Positions 9,618 through 17,290 of a stretch of 64,000 bases of DNA are shown here, one piece after another. The notes beneath the pieces are model-generated. The model had not been told where the DNA came from, did not search any database, and saw only the letters and a list, made by a program, of their open reading frames with translations. A program made the translations under genes and the position numbers. The first letter of the stretch is position 1. Each line of letters begins with the position of its first letter. This stretch comes from Paenibacillus sp. 1011MAR3C5 (GTDB taxonomy: Bacteria > Bacillota > Bacilli > Paenibacillales > Paenibacillaceae). The stretch covers positions 186,001 through 250,000 of the forward strand of contig NZ_QZCF01000005.1 of NCBI RefSeq assembly GCF_003591485.1, read 5' to 3'.

Positions 9618-12594
9618 ATTCCCATGGATGTATACCCTCTTGGCGCCTTGGCTGGCCTATATATTCTGGATGTACCGGCGTACGCCCCGCCTTGGGGGAG
9701 CGCGCAAGCATGCAGCCATTGCGGTACGTTCCTTCATCATTCTGCTGCTCATAGCGCTGCTAGCCGGGCTTCATCCCTATCGTTCCTTCGAACAGCGGAA
9801 TGTCGTATTCGTAGCTGACCGTTCCGCCAGCATGAAGCACGATACGCTGATCGGATCCTGGATTGCGAAGGCTTGGAGCGGCAAGGAGGCTCGGGATACA
9901 GGCGCCATTATCTCGACTGGACTGCACGCCGTTACCGACCGCACACGTTCCTCAGAGCAGCTGCCGAGCCAGGGGGCATTTTCCTTTCGCACAGCGCTTA
10001 ATGACCGGTATACCGATTTGTCGAGAGGTTTGCAGATGGGCGCGTCTTTACTTGGCAAGGAGGGCGGACGGATTATTCTTGTATCCGATGGCGAGCAGAA
10101 TGCGGGGGATGTGCTCCGCCAATCCAGGTTGTTGAAAGAAGCAGGCATTCATGTGGATACCGTCTATATCGGCTCCGGACTTGAACGGGATGCGGCAATC
10201 GATGAGCTGATCATACCGCTCTCGATCAAGCAAGGCGAGACCTTCAGTCTGCAGATTGCCGTGCAAAGCACCTTCGAGGGGGAAGCGGAAATTCGGCTGT
10301 ACGAGGACGATCAGGAGATGACTGTCTCTGCCATTCCATTGGAGCGGGGGGGAAATCGGTTTTCGATGCAAGGCGTCGCACTGAAGCCCGGCTTCCATCG
10401 GTATCGGGCAGAAGTTCACGTGTCCGGTGATGAGCAATCTGCTAATAATGCGGCATATGCATTCAGTCGCGTAAGCGGTCCTCCTGCCGTTCTGATTGTG
10501 GAAGGCCAACAAGGCGCATCGGGCAATATTGAAGAGGCGTTGGCCGCTTCGCTCATCGGCTATGAGACGATCAGCCCTGAACAATTGTCGCTGGAGCTGG
10601 CGCAATATGCCATGTATGACAGCATCATTCTTCATAACGTGCCAGCGACCCGCATTGCCGAGAAGCCGATGGAGTGGATTGGTCGCGCGGTCGGCGATTA
10701 TGGTGTAGGGCTTATGATGCTGGGCGGGGAGGAGAGCTTCGGTCTTGGCGGTTATTTTCATACGCCGATCGAACGAGCGCTGCCCGTCTATATGGATTTG
10801 CAGGGCAGAAAGCAGATTCCTTCGCTTGGACTCGTGCTGGTCATCGATCGTTCCGGAAGTATGTCGGATGGCAAGCTGGAGCTTGCGAAGGAAGCGGCTA
10901 TTCGGACGGTGGAGCTGCTGCGCGACGATGACAAGGTGGGAGTTATTGCCTTTGATTCGGCGCCAACATGGATTGTCGAGCCCGCCGCATTGACCAATCG
11001 GGATGAAGTGATTGCAAAAATTCAGGGCATACAAGCCGAAGGCGGCACGGAAATTTATTCGGCGCTAGCAGCTGGATATGACGGTCTGCTGAATACAGAT
11101 GCGCAGCGCAAGCATATGATTCTGCTTACCGACGGCGAATCTGCCGGGAACGGTTCTTATGAATCGGTGACCAGCGGCATGAATGAACACGGGATGACCT
11201 TATCAACTGTCGCAATCGGCGACGGAGCAGACCAATCCCTCTTGGAGTGGCTGGCTGACAAAGGGAAAGGGCGCTATTACTTTACCAATGACCAGAGTAC
11301 CCTTCCGGCTATCTTCAGCCGCGAGACCGTATTAATGTCGCGGACTTACATTGTGGAAGGCGAATTGATTCCTAGCATTGGTCAAGCAGGAGACTGGAGA
11401 CGGTTATGGAATGACGGTGTGCCGCCGCTTCGCGCGTATATTGCGACGACGGCCAAGGACCTCGCGGAGGTAGCGCTGTGGTCGCATGAGGGCGATCCGA
11501 TCTTGTCCCGTTGGACGTATGGCGCTGGGCGTACGGTAGCCTGGACGAGCGACATGACGGGCAAGTGGGCACCGGATTGGGTGACATGGAACGGATTGCC
11601 GCAGGTGCTCGCCGAGTGGGTAAAGTGGACGTTTCCTCAATTCGACAGCTCGCCATATCGTGCGAGAACGGAGGCGAGCGGCGGAGCCGCCAAGCTCATT
11701 GTGGAGTCGACGGGTGGCGTTGATGCCGTGCCGGAAGGCGGTCTTGCGGTCAGCCTGGAGGGAGAAAACGGCATTCAAGAAGTCAAGCGGCTCATGCCGG
11801 TCGCTCCCGGGCGATATGAGACATTGCTGCCACAGCTTGCTCCGGGCGCCTATTTGTCTTATGTCGGGAGCTATGGGAACGACGAAGAATCGTCAACTGT
11901 AACAAGCGGGATCACGACGGGATTCGTTGTGCCTTATGCGGCGGAATACCGGATCGGAGGTCACGTTGGAGAGGAGCTTCTGAAGAAAGTCGCCTCCCTC
12001 GCTGGCGGCCGGACGCTAAGCCTGGAGGATGCTTCAGAGAGCTACCGGTTCCAGCCGGCTTCGTATAAGCAGCCATATGACTGGTCGCGCGAGCTCCTTT
12101 TGCTGTTATTGCTCCTATGGCTGGCTGATATTGCGATCAGAAGGCTTTCCGTCCCTTGGGCACGGATCGGTAAGGCGCTGTACGCGCCGCTGCGCAACAA
12201 TGCGCTCCCTGGCAACAACGCAGAAGCGGCAGACGTACCGCATCAGCCGATCAATCGATTGAAGCAACGGGCGAGCGAGCGCAGCCGTTTTTACGGCCTG
12301 GGGAATCAATTCGGATCTCTGCCAGATGAAGCTGAGGCGGCAGCAGCCTCTCGTGTTGAAGCGAGGCAGCAGCCGGCCGAGCGGGTTGGATCAGAACGTT
12401 TGCCGGAGAGCCGCAGCGAAAGGAATGGACCGCCACAGGCCGACAGTCGAGCGCCAAAAGAACGGGAAATAGCCAAAGTTCCGGCCAAGGCCGAGAAAAT
12501 TGTAAGTGCGGAAAACATAGGCCATCAGGATCAAGCCGCATCCAATGCAACGATCAACAGGCTGCTTGCGGCCAAACATAAAAATAAGCGTTAG
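9601..12594 (+). CDS. Large membrane protein with two VWA modules and amidotransferase-like domain
   Basis: A 997-residue protein. N-terminal helices lie near residues 8-22 and 42-58. A first MIDAS-like motif D-R-S-A-S-M (about residue 73) is followed by a beta region, a class I glutamine-amidotransferase-like segment (GGEESFGLGGY, about 378-388), and a second complete vWA domain with D-R-S-G-S-M (about 416-421). One C-terminal helix (about 822-838) precedes a charged cytoplasmic tail of some 150 residues rich in Ala, Arg and Glu. The start is GTG 9601 with GGGAGGTG before it; ATG 9607 is also possible. It overlaps the previous gene and closes the operon. Confidence 0.88.
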   Translation: MGMQAEFPWMYTLLAPWLAYIFWMYRRTPRLGGARKHAAIAVRSFIILLLIALLAGLHPYRSFEQRNVVFVADRSASMKHDTLIGSWIAKAWSGKEARDTGAIISTGLHAVTDRTRSSEQLPSQGAFSFRTALNDRYTDLSRGLQMGASLLGKEGGRIILVSDGEQNAGDVLRQSRLLKEAGIHVDTVYIGSGLERDAAIDELIIPLSIKQGETFSLQIAVQSTFEGEAEIRLYEDDQEMTVSAIPLERGGNRFSMQGVALKPGFHRYRAEVHVSGDEQSANNAAYAFSRVSGPPAVLIVEGQQGASGNIEEALAASLIGYETISPEQLSLELAQYAMYDSIILHNVPATRIAEKPMEWIGRAVGDYGVGLMMLGGEESFGLGGYFHTPIERALPVYMDLQGRKQIPSLGLVLVIDRSGSMSDGKLELAKEAAIRTVELLRDDDKVGVIAFDSAPTWIVEPAALTNRDEVIAKIQGIQAEGGTEIYSALAAGYDGLLNTDAQRKHMILLTDGESAGNGSYESVTSGMNEHGMTLSTVAIGDGADQSLLEWLADKGKGRYYFTNDQSTLPAIFSRETVLMSRTYIVEGELIPSIGQAGDWRRLWNDGVPPLRAYIATTAKDLAEVALWSHEGDPILSRWTYGAGRTVAWTSDMTGKWAPDWVTWNGLPQVLAEWVKWTFPQFDSSPYRARTEASGGAAKLIVESTGGVDAVPEGGLAVSLEGENGIQEVKRLMPVAPGRYETLLPQLAPGAYLSYVGSYGNDEESSTVTSGITTGFVVPYAAEYRIGGHVGEELLKKVASLAGGRTLSLEDASESYRFQPASYKQPYDWSRELLLLLLLLWLADIAIRRLSVPWARIGKALYAPLRNNALPGNNAEAADVPHQPINRLKQRASERSRFYGLGNQFGSLPDEAEAAAASRVEARQQPAERVGSERLPESRSERNGPPQADSRAPKEREIAKVPAKAEKIVSAENIGHQDQAASNATINRLLAAKHKNKR

Positions 12595-12678
12595 CCAATG
12601 GTTGTCATGGACAATCGTTCCTGTACACGATACAATGCTTTCGAATGGATGATTATATGGATGAAGGGTGATGAATAG

Positions 12679-12990
12679 ATGTATCGCGAAATGACGACCT
12701 CGGAGCTGCAGGAGCAGCTGCAAGCTGGAGCAAAAGTAAATTTGATCGATGTGCGTGAGCCGGAAGAATGGGAGGAAGGCCATATCGCGGAAGCGAGGCT
12801 GATCCCGCTGTCCGAATTTCAAGCCCGCGCGCATGAAGTGCATGATGTGGAAGGCGAAGTCGTATTTATTTGCCGAAGCGGCGGCAGAAGCGGGCGCGTA
12901 TGCGAGCATTTGAGCCTCCAAGGCTTTGATGTCGTGAACGTGGCGGGCGGAATGCTGGCATGGACCGGCGATGTCGTGACGGGCAAATAA
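12679..12990 (+). CDS. Rhodanese-like domain protein
   Basis: A 103-residue single rhodanese domain. The active loop reads C-R-S-G-G-R-S with the catalytic Cys near residue 76, and the early signature I-D-V-R-E-P-E-E-W is present. Single-domain rhodaneses carry sulfur as a persulfide in the cytoplasm (established family role). The gene follows the VWA operon by 84 bases and ends in a good terminator, so it may be transcribed on its own or as the last gene of the operon. No N-terminal signal sequence is seen. Confidence 0.92.
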   Translation: MYREMTTSELQEQLQAGAKVNLIDVREPEEWEEGHIAEARLIPLSEFQARAHEVHDVEGEVVFICRSGGRSGRVCEHLSLQGFDVVNVAGGMLAWTGDVVTGK

Positions 12991-13003
12991 TACGTTTGTA
13001 TGA

Positions 13004-13039
13004 ACGGGAGCAGGCGAAATCGGCCTGGCTTCCGTTTTT
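13004..13039 (+). terminator. Rho-independent terminator after rhodanese gene
   Basis: Stem ACGGGAGC-AGGC pairs with GCCTGGCTTCCGT (one bulge, one G-A mismatch) and is followed by a run of five T. It starts 13 bases after the rhodanese stop codon. Confidence 0.8.
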
Positions 13040-13087
13040 GCGTTTATGAAAGGCGCCACATGCCCAAAATAAAAATGGTAATGGTGT

Positions 13088-13108
13088 TATGTTAATTTTA
13101 TTTACATC
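13088..13108. promoter_or_regulatory. Putative PucR-type operator upstream of adenosine deaminase gene
   Basis: TATGTTA-N7-TTACATC. It matches the inverted repeat TATGTTA-N7-TAACATA found at both ends of the pucR intergenic region (15864 and 16023) at 5 of 7 right-arm positions. It overlaps the likely -35 element of the adenosine deaminase gene. Assignment to PucR is inference. Confidence 0.5.
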
Positions 13109-13130
13109 CTCCTGGCTCGCGGTATATAGT
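13101..13130 (+). promoter_or_regulatory. Probable sigma-A promoter of adenosine deaminase gene
   Basis: TTTACA at 13101 and TATAGT at 13125 are 18 bases apart (alternatively TATATA at 13123, 16 bases). The -35 box lies inside the right arm of the putative operator. Confidence 0.5.
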
Positions 13131-13179
13131 ATGTTTCAAACCTGTTCGAGCTTGGTCGAAGATGAAGGAGGTCTCTATT

Positions 13180-14202
13180 ATGACAAATCGAATGCTTGCA
13201 TTGCCCAAAGTAGATCTTCATCTGCATCTGGATGGAAGCGTGCTGCCGGCTACAATAATCGATCTTGCGCGCGAGGCTGGCGAGAGACTGCCTGCCGAGG
13301 AGCCGGGTCAACTGCTTCCGTATATGAGAGTAGAGGGCGAATGCAAAAGCCTGATAGAATATTTGAACAAATTCCGCTTCGTCGGACAATTTCTCCATAC
13401 GCCATATTCGCTGGAACGTGCAGCCTACGAGGTGGTAGAGCAAGCTTCTGCGCAAAATTGCCTGTATATTGAAGTTCGTTTTGCGCCTCAGCTGCATCGG
13501 AAACTTGGACTGACGGTAGAAGATGCAATTCATTATGTGGTGCGGGGACTTCAGCAAGGCGAACGGGACTTCGGTGTGATGGCGCGCTGTATTGCGATCT
13601 GTCTAAGAGGGCATTCGGAAGAGTTCAATCGCGAGGTTATCCGTGCAGCTTCGTTGTATCTGGGAAAAGGCGTTGTAGCGGTGGATCTGGCGGGAGCGGA
13701 AGCGGCATTTCCCGCCGAGCTTTACCGGGATATCTTTGCGATGGCCCGTGAGCGCGGTCTTCCGATTACGATCCATGCGGGCGAAGCGGCGGGAGCTGCA
13801 AGTGTTCGCACGGCTGTAGAGCTGCTTGGCGCTAACCGGGTCGGCCATGGCGTTCGAATGCGAGAGGATTCCGCTGTCGTGGAGCTGATCCGGCGGGGAC
13901 GAATTCCGCTGGAGCTGTGCCCGATTAGCAACCTGCAAACCAAAGCGGTCGATTGTTTGTCCAGTTACCCTATCCGGGATTACTTTGACAAGGGCATCCT
14001 CGTTACCGTCAATACCGACAACTTAACGGTATCCGATACGACAATTACGAAAGAATATGAGCTGCTTCATGCCAAGCTGGGCTTCTCTGAAGAGGAAGTT
14101 GGCCGCATCGCAATGTACGGAGCAGAGGCTGCTTTCGTGAAGGGAGCGGAGAAAAAAGAGCTTCTTGCGCGATTCGGGCAGCAGCTCGCTCTATGGCAGT
14201 AG
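13180..14202 (+). CDS. add: Adenosine deaminase
   Basis: The 340-residue enzyme would hydrolyse adenosine (and deoxyadenosine) to inosine and ammonia in the cytoplasm. Zinc ligands H-L-H at residues 14-16 (in VDLHLHLDGS), H-A-G-E-A near 199-203, and the N-T-D-N/D segment near 277 are all in place, as is the S-D-T region after it. I use the ATG at 13180 because AAGGAGG lies eight bases before it; an in-frame ATG at 13162 overlaps that site. It is convergent with pucR with only four bases between the stop codons. A copy of the PucR-region inverted repeat upstream suggests joint control with purine catabolism. Confidence 0.95.
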   Translation: MTNRMLALPKVDLHLHLDGSVLPATIIDLAREAGERLPAEEPGQLLPYMRVEGECKSLIEYLNKFRFVGQFLHTPYSLERAAYEVVEQASAQNCLYIEVRFAPQLHRKLGLTVEDAIHYVVRGLQQGERDFGVMARCIAICLRGHSEEFNREVIRAASLYLGKGVVAVDLAGAEAAFPAELYRDIFAMARERGLPITIHAGEAAGAASVRTAVELLGANRVGHGVRMREDSAVVELIRRGRIPLELCPISNLQTKAVDCLSSYPIRDYFDKGILVTVNTDNLTVSDTTITKEYELLHAKLGFSEEEVGRIAMYGAEAAFVKGAEKKELLARFGQQLALWQ

Positions 14203-14206
14203 GGGG

Positions 14207-15847
14207 CTATATGACCAAATCATCTTTAATGATGAGTGCAATGCGAATGCGCAGGCTGTCCGCTGGATTCCGGACCTGCAGGCCGGTTTGCTGCTCAATC
14301 CGGTTCAAGCGGTACAGCACCGTGTTGCGGTGAATATATAGCTCTTTAGCCGTCTCGCCGATGTGGCACTGATTATCATAATATACGCGAAGCGTCTTCC
14401 GCCATTCGCGCTGCTCGCTCTCATCGATGCTGCTCCACGTCTCGAATGTTTCCTGCAAAAACTCCTGCAAATCATCCCTCGGAATAAGTTTCAGCAGGTC
14501 GGTAAATGCCTTCGTATGATAATAATGGACAAAACGTTGTTTATTATGCACTCTGCCCAGTCGATAGGCGTCCAGCGATTGCTTATAGGCGGTCGGGATG
14601 TCGGCAAGCTTGTTAATCGGGGCGCTTATGCCGTAGGACAAGCTCATATCCTCCTGGCCGGACAACCGTTCGGAAATTCCCATTAACTGATGTGATAATC
14701 TCAGCTTCCCCTCAGCCGAAGAGCCTAGCAGTTCCTTCGCTGACAGCAGGGCAATACACTTGTCCTTCAATGTGAACAAAACATAAGGGATGCCCAGCTT
14801 TCCGAATTCCTTCGTAAGCGAGTGATAGAGCTGATCATTTTCTCTTGCTCTGCGTTCGGCCTCTCCATGATCTTGACCCGCGCTTGTCCCCTCATCGCCA
14901 TCCCTGCCGCATAGAACACATAACATCGATTCGGCCGGGAAGAGGCCGTATTGCTTGCCCCGGTGAATAATTTCCTGCTCTGATGCCATCTCTCCCTGTA
15001 CAAGCTCTGTAAAAAACTCAATCTTGAACCGTCGGGCTCTGTCCTTGACTGCCTGCGCTTTCAACAGCTCAAAGGCGAGCACATTAGCGGCTTGCTCCAG
15101 CGCCAAAGCATGCAGCTTTCGTATGTCCCCCTCATTGGAAAACGCAATGATATAACCGGGACGCTGCGGAGCAGGTATGGGCTGAAGAATGACGTAACAT
15201 GCGCCGTCAGATGGCAGCGCGTGAATGATCGGATAGACACCCGGCGAGAGCTGTTGTTTTGCCGCCTGCGATATCCATTTGTTCAGAAGATGAATATTCG
15301 GTTTGACGGTGGAGGACAGACTTATCAGCTCGAGCTTGGACCCGAGGATCACTACGGGGCTGGAGATCAATTGCGCCAGTTTGTCGACGATCTCCGTAAG
15401 GCCTTCTCCATTCAGGATAAGGTTGAAGAACGTATGGTGCGTATCAAGCGCATAGCTGAGCTCTGCTGTTTTGTTCTGGAGAATGCTGCTTAATGCTCCG
15501 TTGAGCACTTCTCCAAGTGAATTATTGAACGGTAGCTCAAGCAATGGAAATTGGAGGTGGCTGGCTTTCTCGATAACAGAAGGCGGGATTTCTTCAAGAA
15601 ACCGCATCGTCTTGATGGCGAGTCCCGCGCATCCGGCATGGGCCATGTTAGAGACTAGCGTATCCAGCGTTTCGGGATGGTTCTTTATCGCGTAATCGGT
15701 TGTCAGCAACAATTCGTTAGGCTTCAGGATGTTATTCGGCGATTCCATCATATGAACCGAGCTTACGCTTCGGTTCAGTCCATCGGCGCCTGCGACCAGC
15801 CGAGCGTTTTGCAGTACCGGAATTTGGATGAGATCCTTGAGAAGCAT
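14207..15847 (-). CDS. pucR: PucR family transcriptional regulator
   Basis: A 546-residue regulator with an N-terminal purine catabolism regulatory domain (LLKDLIQIPVLQNARLVAG start), a GGDEF-like middle region and a C-terminal helix-turn-helix of the PucR/CdaR type (CHIGETAKELYIHRNTVLYRLN region, about residues 490-520). This family controls purine degradation genes in Bacillus (known). It sits between adenosine deaminase and a purine catabolism operon and is divergent from the latter, the classical place for a local regulator. GAGGGTGAT precedes the ATG. An inverted repeat lies 17 bases upstream of its start and suggests autoregulation. Confidence 0.9.
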   Translation of the reverse strand: MLLKDLIQIPVLQNARLVAGADGLNRSVSSVHMMESPNNILKPNELLLTTDYAIKNHPETLDTLVSNMAHAGCAGLAIKTMRFLEEIPPSVIEKASHLQFPLLELPFNNSLGEVLNGALSSILQNKTAELSYALDTHHTFFNLILNGEGLTEIVDKLAQLISSPVVILGSKLELISLSSTVKPNIHLLNKWISQAAKQQLSPGVYPIIHALPSDGACYVILQPIPAPQRPGYIIAFSNEGDIRKLHALALEQAANVLAFELLKAQAVKDRARRFKIEFFTELVQGEMASEQEIIHRGKQYGLFPAESMLCVLCGRDGDEGTSAGQDHGEAERRARENDQLYHSLTKEFGKLGIPYVLFTLKDKCIALLSAKELLGSSAEGKLRLSHQLMGISERLSGQEDMSLSYGISAPINKLADIPTAYKQSLDAYRLGRVHNKQRFVHYYHTKAFTDLLKLIPRDDLQEFLQETFETWSSIDESEQREWRKTLRVYYDNQCHIGETAKELYIHRNTVLYRLNRIEQQTGLQVRNPADSLRIRIALIIKDDLVI

Positions 15848-15863
15848 GAAGTATCACCCTCGA

Positions 15864-15884
15864 TATGTTAGTTTATATAACATA
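15864..15884. promoter_or_regulatory. Inverted repeat, putative PucR operator (pucR side)
   Basis: TATGTTA-N7-TAACATA with perfect seven-base arms, 17 bases upstream of the pucR start codon. The same pattern recurs at 16023 and, more weakly, at 13088. Its placement over the pucR leader fits autoregulation (inference). Confidence 0.55.
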
Positions 15885-15977
15885 ATATACTGGATTTCTG
15901 TAGGGAAGGGAATCTTTTTTTTCACTTTCTTAGTCATTCTGCACGAGTGACTTCCGTTTATTTATAGGAATTGAACA

Positions 15978-16006
15978 ATGACAAACCCGTTTATGCGTCA
16001 TATGAT
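15978..16006 (+). promoter_or_regulatory. Probable sigma-A promoter of purine catabolism operon
   Basis: ATGACA at 15978 and TATGAT at 16001 are separated by 17 bases. The predicted start of transcription, near 16013, is just upstream of the operator at 16023. Confidence 0.5.
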
Positions 16007-16022
16007 AGTTTCAAGCTCAAAA

Positions 16023-16043
16023 TATGTTATATTAACTAACACA
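16023..16043. promoter_or_regulatory. Inverted repeat, putative PucR operator (operon side)
   Basis: TATGTTA-N7-TAACACA, one mismatch from the perfect copy at 15864. It lies at about +10 to +30 of the predicted operon transcript, which would suit repression. Confidence 0.55.
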
Positions 16044-16096
16044 AAATAGATATGGTGTCAGAAGGTGAACGATGGATCATGCGAGGGGGAGAGAAC

Positions 16097-16621
16097 GTGG
16101 ATAGCGCCAAACGAAGCTCTGTATTATTCCCAGGTAGCCAATCTAGCATAGGGCCGGCTGTACACCTGTGGATGGACGATCGCAGGCGAAACGCGCTGCT
16201 GGCGGAGGAGAGGCTTCATGCAGAAGCGCTGGACCAAGGCATGCAAGCAATGGGGCTGTTGCCGGCTGCGGATGCAGGGAGCCGGCTGCCATATGCAGTT
16301 TGCGCAGCGGTCCCGAAAGGAGTGGACGGCACAATGGTTGCACTCAGGCTGCGGGAGTCTTATGGATTAAGGGTCGAGCTGGTAGCCCAAGCTGCCGATC
16401 AAGCGTACTGGTCAGTAGCAGCAATAGGCGAGCAAGCGGACAGATGCCGTGTACTGGAATTGCTTGCTGCACTGGAGTCAGAGCTGCTGAAGGCGGGCTG
16501 TCGTTTGACGCGCGGGAGAGCAGTACAGGCGGCAACCGAACGATATGGAAGAGAGCCGAGACGGCACATGATGAATATAGGGGGAATGAGGAATGGAGCA
16601 ACGACGCGTGGATTGGAATAA
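16097..16621 (+). CDS. PucG-like aminotransferase C-terminal domain without PLP domain
   Basis: This 174-residue product resembles only the C-terminal small domain of class V aminotransferases of the PucG (ureidoglycine-glyoxylate aminotransferase) type: L-P-Y-A-V-C-A-A-V-P-K-G-V-D-G, then a region ending in L-E-S-E-L-L-K-A-G near 130-145. The large domain with the PLP-binding lysine is absent, so aminotransferase activity is not expected. GTG 16097 is chosen for its AGGGGGA site. The gene overlaps uraD by 29 bases, so it is still inside the operon. It is either a decayed pucG or a reduced protein with a new role; an uninterrupted frame of this length favours expression. Confidence 0.6.
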   Translation: MDSAKRSSVLFPGSQSSIGPAVHLWMDDRRRNALLAEERLHAEALDQGMQAMGLLPAADAGSRLPYAVCAAVPKGVDGTMVALRLRESYGLRVELVAQAADQAYWSVAAIGEQADRCRVLELLAALESELLKAGCRLTRGRAVQAATERYGREPRRHMMNIGGMRNGATTRGLE

Positions 16622-17114
16622 CGACGGCGATCATGCCGCATTTGTAGAGCGATATGGTCATTTATTCGAGAGCTCGCCGTGGGTAGCGGAGAAGGCATGG
16701 CATAACCGGCCTTTCCGGTCGCGGCAAGAGCTGCTTTCGTCGATGTCGGAGATCGTAATGGGGGCGGATAGCCGATTGCAGCTTGAGTTGCTACGGGCGC
16801 ATCCCGAGCTCGGCGCCAAGCTGCGAATGACAGCAGCTTCTACAGAAGAACAACGGCGTACAGGCGTCGCTGCCGACCGTTTGGAGCGCGACGAAGCGTA
16901 TATTTTCCAGCGCATGAATGCCGCTTATCGAGAGAAATTCGGTTTTCCGTTTATTATGGCCGTCAAAGGGCTGACAGCGGATATGACCGCCGATTCCATG
17001 CAGAGGCGGATGATGAATACCGCAGAACAAGAGAGAAGACATGCGCTAATGGAAGTGTGCAAAATTGCGGAATTCCGTCTTGCGCATGTGGAGGAGGATC
17101 TCGCCATTGGTTAG
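16593..17114 (+). CDS. uraD: 2-oxo-4-hydroxy-4-carboxy-5-ureidoimidazoline (OHCU) decarboxylase
   Basis: A 173-residue alpha-helical enzyme that decarboxylates OHCU to S-allantoin in urate breakdown. It shows the family's early S-P-W-V-A-E-x-A-W segment, the A-H-P-E-L-G motif (catalytic His near residue 69) and the F-G-F-P-F-I motif near 110. In Bacillus subtilis this domain is fused to urate oxidase (PucL); here it stands alone and no uricase is found in the window. It overlaps the PucG-like fragment and precedes the xanthine dehydrogenase FAD subunit gene. The 176 bases after it hold no recognisable gene. Confidence 0.9.
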   Translation: MEQRRVDWNNDGDHAAFVERYGHLFESSPWVAEKAWHNRPFRSRQELLSSMSEIVMGADSRLQLELLRAHPELGAKLRMTAASTEEQRRTGVAADRLERDEAYIFQRMNAAYREKFGFPFIMAVKGLTADMTADSMQRRMMNTAEQERRHALMEVCKIAEFRLAHVEEDLAIG

Positions 17115-17290
17115 AGACGAGGAGTGCGGATGGACGGCAGCAAATGCTGCCTTATGTCTTGACCAACCTGGTATTGATCGGCGTCGGCTTGCGCAAGCGT
17201 ACTAAACCTTCTTCAGAGGCGAAGGCGCTGGGCGTGTCTTATGTGAGTAAGCACCGCTTTTAGACCAATAACCGCAGGGGAGAGGGATAC

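Noticed and set aside
10048..11034. Antisense open frame of 328 codons opposite the large VWA gene
   Set aside because: Lies fully in a strongly supported gene and shows no conserved motif.
17057..17263. Small open frame between uraD and the XDH FAD subunit gene
   Set aside because: Overlaps uraD out of frame, no ribosome site and no recognisable motif.
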